A stretch of 30,180 nt of DNA from JBCCFW01 sp039029535. Lineage in GTDB: Bacteria; Acidobacteriota; JBCCFW01. Below the pieces are notes generated by a model that saw only the letters and a program-made list of their open reading frames with translations, was not told the origin of the DNA and searched no databases. The stretch spans positions 1 to 30,180 of the forward strand of contig JBCCFW010000092.1 of NCBI GenBank assembly GCA_039029535.1, read 5' to 3'. The first letter of the stretch is position 1, and each line of letters opens with the position of its first letter. Positions 1-7,504 of this stretch are shown here, piece after piece. A program made the position numbers and the translations under genes.

Positions 1-80
1 GGACCGAGGCTTCGGTAGCCGTTGGGCTTGTCCTCTTGACCTTCGAAACCCAAGGCCAGGCTCGCTTCGAACTCGGGCAT
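1..80 (-). CDS. Partial CDS, N-terminus of an unrecognised protein
   Basis: The minus strand has an ATG at 80 preceded by a good ribosome site (AGGAGA on the minus strand, 88-93, seven bases from the start). It stays open for 26 codons to the window edge, beginning MPEFEASLALGF. I see no signal peptide, membrane segment or motif in this short piece and do not recognise the family. It is the next gene downstream of the secreted Ig-like protein at 272-1522, but the 190-base gap makes co-transcription uncertain. The ribosome site and clean reading frame support a real gene; its function is unknown. Confidence 0.6.
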   Translation of the reverse strand, partial: MPEFEASLALGFEGQEDKPNGYRSLG

Positions 81-195
81 GTGGTGGTCTCCTGTGGCTG
101 GGCCACGTGCTGACGTTCGCCGGGATGCACTCTCTCACTGGACCACGCGAGCGAGAGGCATGACCCGACAAGCGTCGAGCGGAGTCCACTTAGTT

Positions 196-291
196 GCGGC
201 AAAATGACCCGTTAGGGTTCGGGGAACTTAGGGCGTGGTGTTTCGCTGCCCGGTTCGGGATGGGCAAGCCCTCATCGCCGGAAACCGCCGC
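196..291 (-). ncRNA. Possible 5S-rRNA-like structured element
   Basis: Read on the minus strand, 240-264 matches 21 of 25 positions of the conserved bacterial 5S rRNA loop-C region (CCCATCCCGAAC followed later by GAAAC). Around it a 5S-like three-arm fold can be drawn. The ends GCGGC (287-291) and GCCGC (196-200) pair. AGGGC pairs with GCCCT outside the loop-C arm, GCCC with GGGC inside it, and a CCCG/CGGG hairpin forms a third arm. The element is about 96 nt, shorter than a normal 5S (about 115-120 nt), lacks the usual 3' half, and overlaps the stop codon of the 272-1522 gene. It could be a 5S relic or mimic, a 3' UTR structure or terminator, or chance. Confidence 0.25.
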
Positions 292-1522
292 GCTCCCCCG
301 GATCGCGGCGGTCGAGAAAACGTCGACTCCGTGAGCCGCGGTCGGGCTCGTCTGCTTGCGGCGTCTCCTTGGTGCAAGTGACACGGACCGTCGACGGGAA
401 GCCGAGGGTTTCGAGGGTCTCGGCGTTCGGGTAGAAGTAGTTCCGGACGACGTCACGACCGTAGAGACGGAGCCTCCAGTCTCCGGAGTGGCTGAACTGC
501 GGGATCGTCACGACGCGCTCCAGGACGACGTGTCGTGGCGCACTGGAGTCCTGAATCGGGATGCGGATCGAGCTCCCGCTGGTCGGGTGCTCGAGGTAGG
601 CGAAGCCTCCCCAGTAACCGCTGAGGTCGTCGCTCATCTCGAGCCGCAGGAGAATCTCGACGTCACCCTCGCTCACCTCGACGTCGGTCTCGGAGAGGGT
701 GAGGTCGAGCAGCTCGGGCGGCGTGACGTCGGGCTCGGAGACGACGTCGAATCCGGAAGGGAAACCCAGCGCGGCCAGCGCCGTCGCGTCGAGCTCGAGG
801 ACGTTGCCCGCGACGTCGATGAAGTCGAGTGACAGGCTGCGTCTCCCTTCCTGGTCGTGCTCGACGATCTCGAGGTCCCAGCGATAGGTGCCGTGAAGCG
901 TCGTGGCATCGCGTTCGAAGGTGGTGCCCTGGACCCATCGGATGGGGCCGCGGAGGATGCCGCTGCCGTCATGGATGCCGCTGAGGTCGTCGGAGAGCTC
1001 CATCCAGAGGGTGACCGTCGCCGGGCCGCCCCGGACGTCGACGAGCTCGGGCCAGATCTGGAGATCGAGCAGCTCGGGCGCACGAACGTCCGGCTCCGAG
1101 AGCACCTCCAGCCCCGAGGGGAAGCCCAGCTCCGCGAGCTGGTCCGGACCGAGTCTCAGTGCGTTGTCGGCCTGATCCTCGACGAGGAGCTCGAAGGTCC
1201 AGGCTCCCGCTGGGCTGTAGCGGAAGAGCTCGAAGGACGCGATCTCGGAGTCCCGCGGCCCGATGCTGAGGCCGCGCGCGCTCAGGAGCGGCTCGCCGGG
1301 GGAATGCAGCCACAGGGTGTAGCGAGCCAACCCGCTCAAGTCGTCGGCCAGCTCGAGGTGGACGTCGAACGTGGCGTTGTCTCCGCGCACGTCGACCACC
1401 GCGGGTGCATCGAGGCCGACGAGGGTCGGCGGCAGCAGGTCGCTGGCCATCGAGGGCGACGTCAGGCACGACGCCGCGAGCCAGAGAATCGTCCAGGAAG
1501 CGGGGGCGAGCGTTCGCATCAT
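272..1522 (-). CDS. Secreted protein with three Ig-like 'DDLSG' repeats
   Basis: This 416-residue protein begins with an export signal (hydrophobic stretch about residues 8-20, possible cleavage after SMA near residue 26; a weak lipobox ending in Cys19 is an alternative). The mature part has three tandem repeats of about 115-120 residues. Each contains a 'D(V)RG..AT/D' strand, an acidic 'L.DDLSG' turn, and a closing 'LGFPSG' followed by 'SEPDV.(P)PELLDL'. This resembles bacterial Ig-like folds with calcium-coordinating acidic turns in exported adhesins. The tail after the third repeat is Arg-rich. Two adjacent ATGs (1522 and 1519) follow a strong AGGAGGAGA site (1529-1537 on the plus strand), so either could be used. 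A binding or structural role outside the cytoplasm is inferred; no enzyme motif is visible. Confidence 0.8.
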   Translation of the reverse strand: MMRTLAPASWTILWLAASCLTSPSMASDLLPPTLVGLDAPAVVDVRGDNATFDVHLELADDLSGLARYTLWLHSPGEPLLSARGLSIGPRDSEIASFELFRYSPAGAWTFELLVEDQADNALRLGPDQLAELGFPSGLEVLSEPDVRAPELLDLQIWPELVDVRGGPATVTLWMELSDDLSGIHDGSGILRGPIRWVQGTTFERDATTLHGTYRWDLEIVEHDQEGRRSLSLDFIDVAGNVLELDATALAALGFPSGFDVVSEPDVTPPELLDLTLSETDVEVSEGDVEILLRLEMSDDLSGYWGGFAYLEHPTSGSSIRIPIQDSSAPRHVVLERVVTIPQFSHSGDWRLRLYGRDVVRNYFYPNAETLETLGFPSTVRVTCTKETPQADEPDRGSRSRRFLDRRDPGERGGFRR

Positions 1523-1592
1523 CAGGGTCTCCTCCTACCTGTCTGACCTGGCCGGCACTCGGACGAGGTTCATCGCTCCGCCTGCGAGATGC

Positions 1593-1622
1593 TTCAAGAG
1601 AAAGGCGTGGCCCCGCTACCAT
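1593..1622 (+). promoter_or_regulatory. Candidate promoter for the MmcQ/YjbR-like gene
   Basis: A -10-like TACCAT (1617-1622) ends exactly six bases before the ATG at 1629. A weak -35-like TTCAAG (1593-1598) lies 18 bases upstream. There is no Shine-Dalgarno between them and the start, which fits a leaderless transcript. The -35 match is poor. Confidence 0.35.
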
Positions 1623-1628
1623 CGGCCC

Positions 1629-1970
1629 ATGAATCACGACGACGTCCGACGCCAGGCCCTGGCCCTCCCCGAGGCCACCGAGGAAGACCATCACGGTCGG
1701 GCGTCCTACCGCGTGCGCTCGAAGATCTTCGCGACCGTCCCCGACGACGAGCACCTCAACGTCATGCTCGATGCCGACGCCGCGTCGGCGGCCATCGCGG
1801 CGCGACCGGCGGCCTGCGCCGAGCTGTGGTGGGGGAAACGACTCACGGGCGTGCGTCTGAGTCTGGCCGAGGCCGACCCGGAGCTCGTCGACGACCTCCT
1901 GACGGAAGCCTGGCGTCAGCGCGCGCCGAAGACCCTGGCGCGGCAGCACTTCCCGGCGAGCGATGGTTGA
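1629..1970 (+). CDS. MmcQ/YjbR family protein
   Basis: This 113-residue protein fits the MmcQ/YjbR family (double-wing DNA-binding-like fold, about 110-120 residues). It opens with the typical 'ALALPEATEEDHHGRASYRV..KIFATV' layout and then a 'W.GK RLTGVRLSLAEAD...V.DLL..AW' helix-strand block. The molecular role of these small proteins is poorly defined; a DNA-binding role is usually only predicted. The ATG at 1629 is chosen because the family N-terminus begins there. No ribosome site precedes it, and a -10-like box ends six bases upstream. Its last eight bases overlap the start of the pseudouridine synthase gene, so the two are probably translated together. Confidence 0.85.
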   Translation: MNHDDVRRQALALPEATEEDHHGRASYRVRSKIFATVPDDEHLNVMLDADAASAAIAARPAACAELWWGKRLTGVRLSLAEADPELVDDLLTEAWRQRAPKTLARQHFPASDG

Positions 1971-2646
1971 GGAGCGTCTCGGCCTGCCCGTGCTCTTCGC
2001 GACGACACGCGAGCTGGTCGTTCAGAAGCCGGCGGGGCTCGCGAGCGAGCTGTCGGACGATCGCAAGGGAGCCTCGGTCGTCGAGTGGGTCCGGCGTCGT
2101 CTCGATTGGCCCGAGGCCCGGCTGCCTCATCGTCTCGATCGCATCACCCGTGGGCTGCTCCTCGTGGCTCGGGACGCAGCCGCTGCGGCCTGGCACGGCG
2201 AGCGGATCCGCGAGGGCGAGTGGGAGAAGCTCTACCTCGCCCGCATCGCGAGCCCGACGACCGCAGCGGATCGTGAGCACCTGCTCGGCGAGCAGCGGGC
2301 GTACCTCAAGCGGAAGGGACGTCGGGCCGAGGTCGTTCGCTCCGGTGGCAAGCCGTCCTTCTTGACCGTGCTCGACGTGCAGCCTGCGCCGGAGCACGAC
2401 GGCTGCTCGCACGTCTTGCTCCGACTGAAGACGGGACGCTTCCACCAAGTGCGGGTGATGCTGTCGGCTCTCGGTCACCCTCTGGTCGGTGACGAGCTCT
2501 ATGGAGGCGTCGTCGGCGAGCCCTACCTCGAGCACCTCCGGCTGAGGTTCCGGCCCGAGGGTGAGGAGGAGGCGGTCACGGTCTTCCGGGCCGACGACCC
2601 GGAGCGGGAGCGACTGCACCCCGAGCTGAGGGACTCGCTCCGCTGA
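1963..2646 (+). CDS. RluA-family RNA pseudouridine synthase
   Basis: This 227-residue enzyme converts specific uridines in rRNA or tRNA to pseudouridine. The catalytic motif HRLDR.T.G is at residues 56-64, with the nucleophilic Asp at 59. The family's C-terminal signature is also present: KTGRFHQVRVML, then LGHPLVGDELYGG, which bind RNA and close the active site. At 227 residues it has little room for an N-terminal S4 RNA-binding domain, so it resembles the shorter RluA/TruC-like subgroup rather than RluC or RluD. The exact target uridine cannot be told. It starts inside the end of the MmcQ/YjbR-like gene (overlap 1963-1970), indicating translational coupling, and converges on the DUF4105 gene 12 bases later. 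Confidence 0.92.
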   Translation: MVEERLGLPVLFATTRELVVQKPAGLASELSDDRKGASVVEWVRRRLDWPEARLPHRLDRITRGLLLVARDAAAAAWHGERIREGEWEKLYLARIASPTTAADREHLLGEQRAYLKRKGRRAEVVRSGGKPSFLTVLDVQPAPEHDGCSHVLLRLKTGRFHQVRVMLSALGHPLVGDELYGGVVGEPYLEHLRLRFRPEGEEEAVTVFRADDPERERLHPELRDSLR

Positions 2647-2658
2647 GCGAGCCGCGGT

Positions 2659-3690
2659 TCAGCCGGTCCACCCCGCTCGCACCCGACGTGAGAACGCGGT
2701 CGCCTCGCCGTCGGTCGGCACTGGACCGCTCACGCGATGGCGCGTGCGTGCTTCGTCGAGAGTCGTGGCGCCGTCGATGAGCTCGAGGTCCCAGGCCAGC
2801 CCGTCGGAGTGCACCGGCAGCAACACGCGCCAGTCGAGCGGCAAGGGAGCGCCTCGCAGGTCCTCGAAGTGCCGCACGAGGTTGCTTGCGCAGGTGCTCC
2901 CGAGCGAGTGATAGAACTCCGGTGAGGTGGCGAGCTCTTCCGCCCGCTCGAGCATGGCGAGGAACAAGGCGCGGAGCTGCTCCGGCGTGCCACGCAGCGG
3001 ATGGATGACGAGATCATTGCCCCGCGCGTTGAGACGCAACGCCAGCACGTCCCGCTCATCGGCGACCACGTAGGCCAGCTCGTAGCGTCGGAACATCCCC
3101 GCGAGCGGCGAGTAAGTCTCGCCCTGCTCCTTGCGGATCTCTGCGCTGATCGCCAGGTGACGTCCGTCGCGGAAGCCGAAGCTCAGCAGGACGTGGGCCA
3201 TGCCGGGAACGACGGGCAAGGGCTCGACGACGAGGTCGAGCGAGCTGAGGTCGTCCAGCTCGTAGCGTCGCTGCTCCCACGCGACGTCGACGTCGTCCAG
3301 CGAGCGATGGCGGAAGTTGCGCACGCCGTCGAGCAGCACGACGCGACCGTCGTCGACGAGCTCGACCGTCAGGGACCGCTCCTGGTCCACCGACCAGGCT
3401 CGATCCGTGCGAGGTCGTTGCACGACGAGGAACACGACCATCCAGCCGAGACCGATCGCCGAGAGGAGCAGGACGGCTCGTCGTCGCTCGAGACGCAGGA
3501 GCGCGGTCACCGTGCCCGCGATCCAGGCGAGGACGGCGAGGCCCCCCACGAGCGGCGGCCAGCGTTCGAACCAGTAGAGTGCGCCGGCCACCCACGCCCA
3601 CCCGACTCCGAGAAGCAGCAGGAAGGGGAGCAGCCGAAGACGCTGACGCCACGAGCGTTCGGTGGAGCTCTCGGTCGGCTCGGTGGTCAC
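2659..3690 (-). CDS. DUF4105 (Lnb N-terminal periplasmic domain) membrane protein
   Basis: This 343-residue protein has three predicted N-terminal membrane segments (about residues 19-40, 45-66 and 72-91), then a soluble region. The soluble region carries the DUF4105 signature: an 'EIRKEQGE.Y....GMFRRYEL.YVVADERDVL.LR.N' block followed by 'PEFYHSL..TC..NLVRHFE', which supplies conserved Tyr, Cys and Asn residues. DUF4105 is also the N-terminal periplasmic domain of Lnb-type proteins. A cysteine-peptidase-like or lipid-related activity has been suggested for relatives, but the reaction here is unknown. The start is GTG at 3690 with AGGA just upstream. It lies 31 bases after the GST gene on the same strand and is probably in one operon with it. 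Confidence 0.82.
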   Translation of the reverse strand: MTTEPTESSTERSWRQRLRLLPFLLLLGVGWAWVAGALYWFERWPPLVGGLAVLAWIAGTVTALLRLERRRAVLLLSAIGLGWMVVFLVVQRPRTDRAWSVDQERSLTVELVDDGRVVLLDGVRNFRHRSLDDVDVAWEQRRYELDDLSSLDLVVEPLPVVPGMAHVLLSFGFRDGRHLAISAEIRKEQGETYSPLAGMFRRYELAYVVADERDVLALRLNARGNDLVIHPLRGTPEQLRALFLAMLERAEELATSPEFYHSLGSTCASNLVRHFEDLRGAPLPLDWRVLLPVHSDGLAWDLELIDGATTLDEARTRHRVSGPVPTDGEATAFSRRVRAGWTG

Positions 3691-3721
3691 GTCGTCCTGG
3701 TCCGACTGCAGGCGACCGGGC

Positions 3722-4360
3722 TCAGGCCGGCGTCAGCCCGTCGCGCGCGAGCAGGCCGTCGCACCAGGCGCGGACGCGGACGAACTCCTCCGAGAGATGG
3801 AAGAGCTGAGAGAAGCTCTGCCAGACCTGACTCTCCGCGAGGAACTCGGCGGGCGGTCGCAAGGCCATGACCCGTCCGACGCAGGTCAGGTCCTGCACGG
3901 TGGGGTGGTCGCTGAAGAGGTAGGGGCCCCTCGCGAGGGCGGCTTCGAGAGGGCGGACGAGGCTGTCGCAGCCCTGTCGCACCGCGGCGACTTTCTCGGG
4001 GTCGCGCTCCTCGGCCGGCGTGCTCATGAGCGGTCGGACCAGGGGCACCATCGCGGTCATGGCGGCCTGCATCTCGCCGTCGACGTGCTCGGCTCCCTTG
4101 CAGGCGATCGGATCGGTGAGCGAGAGCGAGATCCCGCTGCGGTAGTTGGCGTCGAGGTAGTGGAGGATGGCCAGCGAGTCGCGCATGACGACCTCGCCGT
4201 CGATCAGCACCGGCACCAGCGGCCAGTTGGCCGCTTCGAGCAGGGGGGCCCGGTCACCGGCCGTCATCTCCTCGGCCTCGAACTCGAGCTCCTTGAGATG
4301 GAGCCCCAGGCGGACTTTCACGCAGTTGGGGGAGCGGCGGAACTCGAGGAGCTTGCGCAT
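3722..4360 (-). CDS. Glutathione S-transferase family protein
   Basis: This 212-residue protein has the two-domain GST layout. The thioredoxin-like N-terminal half begins with a strand and 'RRSPNCVKVRLGL' (Cys13 in the active-site position). It then has the cis-proline motif in 'NWPLVPVLIDGEVVMRDSLAILHYLD', whose VPVL and DS residues bind the glutathione backbone. An all-helical C-terminal domain of about 120 residues follows. Such cytosolic enzymes conjugate or reduce substrates with glutathione; the substrate cannot be predicted. Having Cys rather than Ser or Tyr at the active site suggests the omega/beta-like or thiol-transfer types. A GAGG ribosome site precedes the ATG. The genes for DUF1244 upstream (47-base gap) and DUF4105 downstream (31 bases) are co-oriented. 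Confidence 0.88.
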   Translation of the reverse strand: MRKLLEFRRSPNCVKVRLGLHLKELEFEAEEMTAGDRAPLLEAANWPLVPVLIDGEVVMRDSLAILHYLDANYRSGISLSLTDPIACKGAEHVDGEMQAAMTAMVPLVRPLMSTPAEERDPEKVAAVRQGCDSLVRPLEAALARGPYLFSDHPTVQDLTCVGRVMALRPPAEFLAESQVWQSFSQLFHLSEEFVRVRAWCDGLLARDGLTPA

Positions 4361-4407
4361 GGACGACCTCGGACGGGACGGCGGTGAGGGACCGCCAGGA
4401 GCAGAAC

Positions 4408-4731
4408 TCAGGGCTTCGTGGCCTTCGTCTCGGCTTCCTTCAGGGCGGCGAGCTGTTCGGGGCTGGCAGGCTCCTGGTGGGTCTTCTTGTACTCGGAGTA
4501 GGGCATGCCGTAGACGATCTCGCGGGCCTGGTCGTAGTCGACTTCCGCCCCGTGGTCACGGGCGGCCGCCACGTACCACTTCGACAGGCAGTTGCGACAG
4601 AAGTACCCCAGGTTCATGAGGTCGATGTTCTGGACTTCGGGATGACGCTGGAGGTGCTCCAGCAGCGTGCGGAAGGCCTGGGCCTCGACCTGCGTGCGGA
4701 GCTCCGGATCGAGCTCGACCGGCTGCGACAT
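4408..4731 (-). CDS. DUF1244 family protein
   Basis: This 107-residue protein carries the DUF1244 hallmark: 'DLMNLGYFCRNCLSKWY' (a C-x-x-C pair, Cys45 and Cys48) followed by an 'A.VDYDQARE.VYGMPYSEYK' helix-turn segment. The family is short (about 100 residues), widespread in proteobacteria and of unknown function; the cysteine pair suggests metal or redox chemistry but this is not established. The ATG at 4731 fits the family's length, and a GAGG sits about eight bases upstream; longer readings of the frame add only low-complexity residues. It heads a probable minus-strand operon with the GST and DUF4105 genes and is transcribed away from the SlyX gene. Confidence 0.88.
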   Translation of the reverse strand: MSQPVELDPELRTQVEAQAFRTLLEHLQRHPEVQNIDLMNLGYFCRNCLSKWYVAAARDHGAEVDYDQAREIVYGMPYSEYKKTHQEPASPEQLAALKEAETKATKP

Positions 4732-4799
4732 GACGACGTCCTCGCGCGAGCTGAAACAGGTGGAGGGGCTGCTCGTCGGCTCGCGTTGCCGAGCATGCC

Positions 4800-4818
4800 G
4801 TGTCATCCTCGGTGACAC
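4800..4818. promoter_or_regulatory. Operator-like inverted repeat GTGTCA-N7-TGACAC
   Basis: A perfect six-base inverted repeat (4800-4805 and 4813-4818, seven-base spacer) sits in the 151-base gap between the divergent DUF1244 and SlyX genes. Just downstream, the nonamer AAAGTCCCG occurs twice in tandem (4823-4831 and 4832-4840). The symmetry fits a dimeric repressor or activator site; a weak transcript hairpin is the alternative. Confidence 0.35.
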
Positions 4819-4882
4819 CAGGAAAGTCCCGAAAGTCCCGGCGTGCGAGGACGTGGTCGGGCGCCAGACCCGAGTACCGACC

Positions 4883-5083
4883 GTGGATTCCCGACTCGTC
4901 GACCTCGAGATCAAGCTCACGCACCAGGAGCGACTCGTCGCCACCCTGAACGACATCGTCACCAAGCAGCAAGACGTGATCGACGCCTTGACGCAGCGGC
5001 TCGAGCGCGTCGAGGGGCAGCTCCTCGACAAGGGAGGCGATCGCGCCGACCCCGCGTCGGAGCCGCCGCCCCCTCACTACTGA
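4883..5083 (+). CDS. slyX: SlyX family protein
   Basis: This 66-residue protein matches SlyX closely: it opens 'VDSRLVDLEIKLTHQE', continues as one long amphipathic helix ('L...V..QQ..ID.LTQRLERVEGQL') and ends in the Pro-rich PPPPHY tail typical of the family. SlyX is a small coiled-coil cytosolic protein of unknown biochemical function. GTG at 4883 is chosen because family members start directly at this helix; no clear Shine-Dalgarno precedes it, and in-frame sequence further upstream looks non-coding. The amidase gene follows 21 bases later on the same strand. Confidence 0.85.
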   Translation: MDSRLVDLEIKLTHQERLVATLNDIVTKQQDVIDALTQRLERVEGQLLDKGGDRADPASEPPPPHY

Positions 5084-5104
5084 GCAACGAGTCGAGCGAA
5101 CCTC

Positions 5105-5863
5105 ATGCGCATCGCCGCCCTTCAGCACGACATCGTCTGGGAAGACCCGGACGCGAACTTCGAGCGACTCGCCCCGCGCATCGCCGAGGCCGCCGACCAG
5201 GGGGCCGAGCTCGTCGTCCTCAGCGAGCTCTTCTCCTGGGGCTTCTCGATGGCGACCGAGCGCGTGCGCGAGCCCGTCGACGGAGCGAGCACTCGCTTCC
5301 TCCTCGAGCAGGCCGCGGCGACCGGCGCGTGGACCTGTGGCTCGGTGCCGGTGGTCGATGGGCAGGACCGGCCCTTCAATCGCCTGCTGGTCGCCTCACC
5401 CGGCGGTGAGCTCCATCGCTACGACAAGCGGCATCCCTTCTCGCCGGCGGGTGAGCACGAGCACTACGAGGCGGGCGACGCTCCGCTCCAGCTCGTGCTG
5501 GGCGACCTCCGCGTGAGCTTCCACGTCTGCTACGACCTGCGCTTCGGCGACGAGCTCTGGGAGCTGGCGGAGACCACCGACCTCTACGTGGTCGTCGCCA
5601 ACTGGCCCTCCGCACGACGCGAGCACTGGATGACCCTGCTCGCCGCCCGAGCCATCGACAACCAGGCCCACGTGCTGGGCGTGAACCGCGTCGGCACCGA
5701 CCCCGGCCTGGAGTACTCCGGCGACACGCGCTGGGTCGCTCCCCTCGGTGAGGTCGAGTGCCTGCCGCCAGGCGAGGAGGGGACCCTGCTCGTCGAGCCC
5801 ACCGCCGAGGCCGTTCGTGAGGCCCGGCGGCGACTGCCCTTCCTGCGAGATCGTCGCAACTGA
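5105..5863 (+). CDS. Carbon-nitrogen hydrolase (nitrilase family, omega-amidase-like)
   Basis: This 252-residue cytosolic enzyme has the complete nitrilase-superfamily triad: Glu41 in 'LSELFSWGF', Lys108 in 'YDKRHPF' and Cys142 in 'FHVCYDLRF'. It ends with the family's 'SGDTRWVAPLGEV' strand. The 'ELFSWGFSM' and 'YDLRFGDELWEL' wording is closest to the YafV/Nit2 omega-amidases, which hydrolyse alpha-ketoglutaramate or alpha-ketosuccinamate and so remove or recycle products of glutamine transaminases. That subfamily call is inferred from motif resemblance only. The ATG at 5105 has no obvious ribosome site and lies 21 bases after SlyX, so re-initiation or coupling is likely. Length is normal for the family. 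Confidence 0.9.
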   Translation: MRIAALQHDIVWEDPDANFERLAPRIAEAADQGAELVVLSELFSWGFSMATERVREPVDGASTRFLLEQAAATGAWTCGSVPVVDGQDRPFNRLLVASPGGELHRYDKRHPFSPAGEHEHYEAGDAPLQLVLGDLRVSFHVCYDLRFGDELWELAETTDLYVVVANWPSARREHWMTLLAARAIDNQAHVLGVNRVGTDPGLEYSGDTRWVAPLGEVECLPPGEEGTLLVEPTAEAVREARRRLPFLRDRRN

Positions 5864-5996
5864 GGAGATGTCGCTGCACCGTTGCCAGTCCGACACGAAC
5901 GGGTCTCTTCGCCTCGTGGTCGATTGCGCAAGATGCAGTAGGAAAGCACCTTTCGCCCCCTTGCTCGGGTGAGTGAACGACCCGGGTCGAGGCCCG

Positions 5997-6025
5997 TTGC
6001 ATTGCCCGGGAGCCCTCCTTAGCTT
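5997..6025 (+). promoter_or_regulatory. Candidate promoter, TTGCAT-N17-TAGCTT, for the first propeller gene
   Basis: TTGCAT (5997-6002) and TAGCTT (6020-6025) are separated by 17 bases, and the -10-like box ends six bases before the ATG at 6032, where no Shine-Dalgarno is present. The same TAGCTT hexamer with the same spacing precedes the ELWxTDGT gene. A perfect 12-base palindrome, CGACCCGGGTCG (5978-5989), lies just upstream and could be an operator. Confidence 0.45.
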
Positions 6026-6031
6026 GCAGAC

Positions 6032-7447
6032 ATGAAGCAAGCACGTCCCCTCGTCGCCGTCCTTCTTTCTCTCCTCGTCTTCGCCACGAGCGCCGTCGCG
6101 CGAGAAGTCCTGACCGAGACCGCTTCCCTGCCGGTCGAGTCGCAGAATTTCGTCGGTGAGGGCGACCTCGTCGTCGAGCTCATCGGGTCGAACGTCGAGG
6201 TCCACCGTCTCGATGACGGCACTTGGGGAAGTGAGGGATTCCTCCTCTCGGCCGACGCCACCTCGTTCGGCGTGATGGCGACCGACGGTGAGAGGGTGGC
6301 CGCCTGCGTCCGCGGAACGAGCGGCGGTTGGATCGGCGTGTTCGAGCACGATGGCTCGGACTGGCTCGAGACCGAGCGGATCGGGTTCCCGGCAGCCTGC
6401 GAGTACAACGACGACCTGAGCCTCGATGGCGACACGCTGGCCTTCGGGCGCAACTCCCGGGTGGAGGTCTACACGCGCAGCGGCGCCACCACCTGGAGCC
6501 ACGAGGCAACGCTCCAGGCTCCGGCTGGATCGAGCCGCTACGAGGTCGGTGACTTCGGCGAGCGGGTCTCGGTCGACGGCGACCGCATCGCGGTCATGAC
6601 GCGGGCGACGACGCGCTGGGTCATCCGGGTCTTCCACCGAGTCGGGACCACCTGGATCGAGGAGGCCGTCATTCCTGCTCCCACGAACAGCAACACTGCT
6701 CTCCATCGCGAATTCGAGCTCGATGGCGACCTCATCGCCGTCGGCGACAGCTACGCGTCGGCGGCCGGCAGCTCCGCCGGTGCCGTGTTCACCTTCGAGC
6801 GAGGGCCCGATGGTTGGGCCTACGACGCGATGGTCCTGGGAGAGTCGACCAGCGCTGGTGATCGCTTCGGCATCTCGATGGGGCTCAAGGACGGCGTGCT
6901 GGCGGTGGGGGCCTGTGAGGACAAGCCGCCGAACTCCACGCGGTCCAGCGGCACGGCGATGGTCTTCGAGAAGACCCCCGCGGGCTGGGTGGAGGTCGCC
7001 CTCCTGCATCCGACGCGCGCGATGAGCTACTACGGCATGGCCACCTCGGTGCTCGGTGACGGCTCCGTGGTGATCGGAGGCAGCTCGAACAACCACGTCC
7101 ACGAGTACGTCATCGTGCCGGAGCCCGATCTCATGCCCGAGGTCTCCGCGCCGGACTCCAGCCAGCCCTTGCGTCTCACGCGGGCAGGCGATGGTCTCGC
7201 CTTGCAGTTCGAGGACCTGGGCTCGCGCGTGGAGCGCTACGCCATCCACGCCGGCTTCATCGGCCAGTGGGTCGAGCCGGAGCTCATCGCCTGCGGCCCC
7301 GGCCTGAGCGTCGTCGGCGAGCCCGGCCTGCGTGAGGTCGTCTTGGGCATGCCGCGCGACAGCCTGTTCCTCCTGGTGGGCGCCAACGGCTCCGGCGGTG
7401 CGGGCCGGCTCGGGGCGGACTGGGCCGGCGACGCAGGTTGCCCCTAA
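6032..7447 (+). CDS. Secreted seven-bladed propeller protein (FG-GAP-like), copy 1
   Basis: This 471-residue protein has a clear Sec signal (MKQARPLVAVLLSLLVFATSAVA, cleavage near residue 23). About seven propeller-like units follow, built around 'L.LDGD.LAFG...VEVY' and 'RFGIS(M)GL.DGVLAVGACED' patterns; 'RFGIS', 'YYGMA' and 'GSAGAVFTFER' are FG-GAP-type blade elements. The last 85 residues form a separate domain with an 'IACG' cysteine and a terminal Gly-rich strand, 'GAGRLGADWAGDAGCP', ending in Cys-Pro. This tail domain resembles Fn3-like C-terminal modules of secreted proteins in Acidobacteria-like lineages. It is a tandem paralogue of the next gene. Ligand and exact location (periplasm, surface or medium) are unknown. 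Confidence 0.82.
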   Translation: MKQARPLVAVLLSLLVFATSAVAREVLTETASLPVESQNFVGEGDLVVELIGSNVEVHRLDDGTWGSEGFLLSADATSFGVMATDGERVAACVRGTSGGWIGVFEHDGSDWLETERIGFPAACEYNDDLSLDGDTLAFGRNSRVEVYTRSGATTWSHEATLQAPAGSSRYEVGDFGERVSVDGDRIAVMTRATTRWVIRVFHRVGTTWIEEAVIPAPTNSNTALHREFELDGDLIAVGDSYASAAGSSAGAVFTFERGPDGWAYDAMVLGESTSAGDRFGISMGLKDGVLAVGACEDKPPNSTRSSGTAMVFEKTPAGWVEVALLHPTRAMSYYGMATSVLGDGSVVIGGSSNNHVHEYVIVPEPDLMPEVSAPDSSQPLRLTRAGDGLALQFEDLGSRVERYAIHAGFIGQWVEPELIACGPGLSVVGEPGLREVVLGMPRDSLFLLVGANGSGGAGRLGADWAGDAGCP

Positions 7448-7469
7448 GCGCCGCTTCAGCCCGCCCCCA

Positions 7470-7498
7470 TTGAGAGGGCTGGGCTCATTCGTTAATCT
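7470..7498 (+). promoter_or_regulatory. Candidate promoter, TTGAGA-N17-TAATCT, for the second propeller gene
   Basis: TTGAGA (7470-7475, five of six to the sigma-70 -35 consensus) and TAATCT (7493-7498) are 17 bases apart. The -10-like box ends six bases before the ATG at 7505 and there is no Shine-Dalgarno, so transcription would begin at or beside the start codon. Confidence 0.5.
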
Positions 7499-7504
7499 TT
7501 GCGG

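Noticed and set aside
5748..5972. Short plus-strand frame with Cys pairs after the amidase gene
   Set aside because: It mostly overlaps the amidase in another phase, has no ribosome site, and the Cys pairs are incidental.
7457..7481. CAGCCC/GGGCTG hairpin as a terminator between the propeller paralogues
   Set aside because: Only six pairs with a 13-base loop, no U-tract, and it overlaps the -35 of the next gene.
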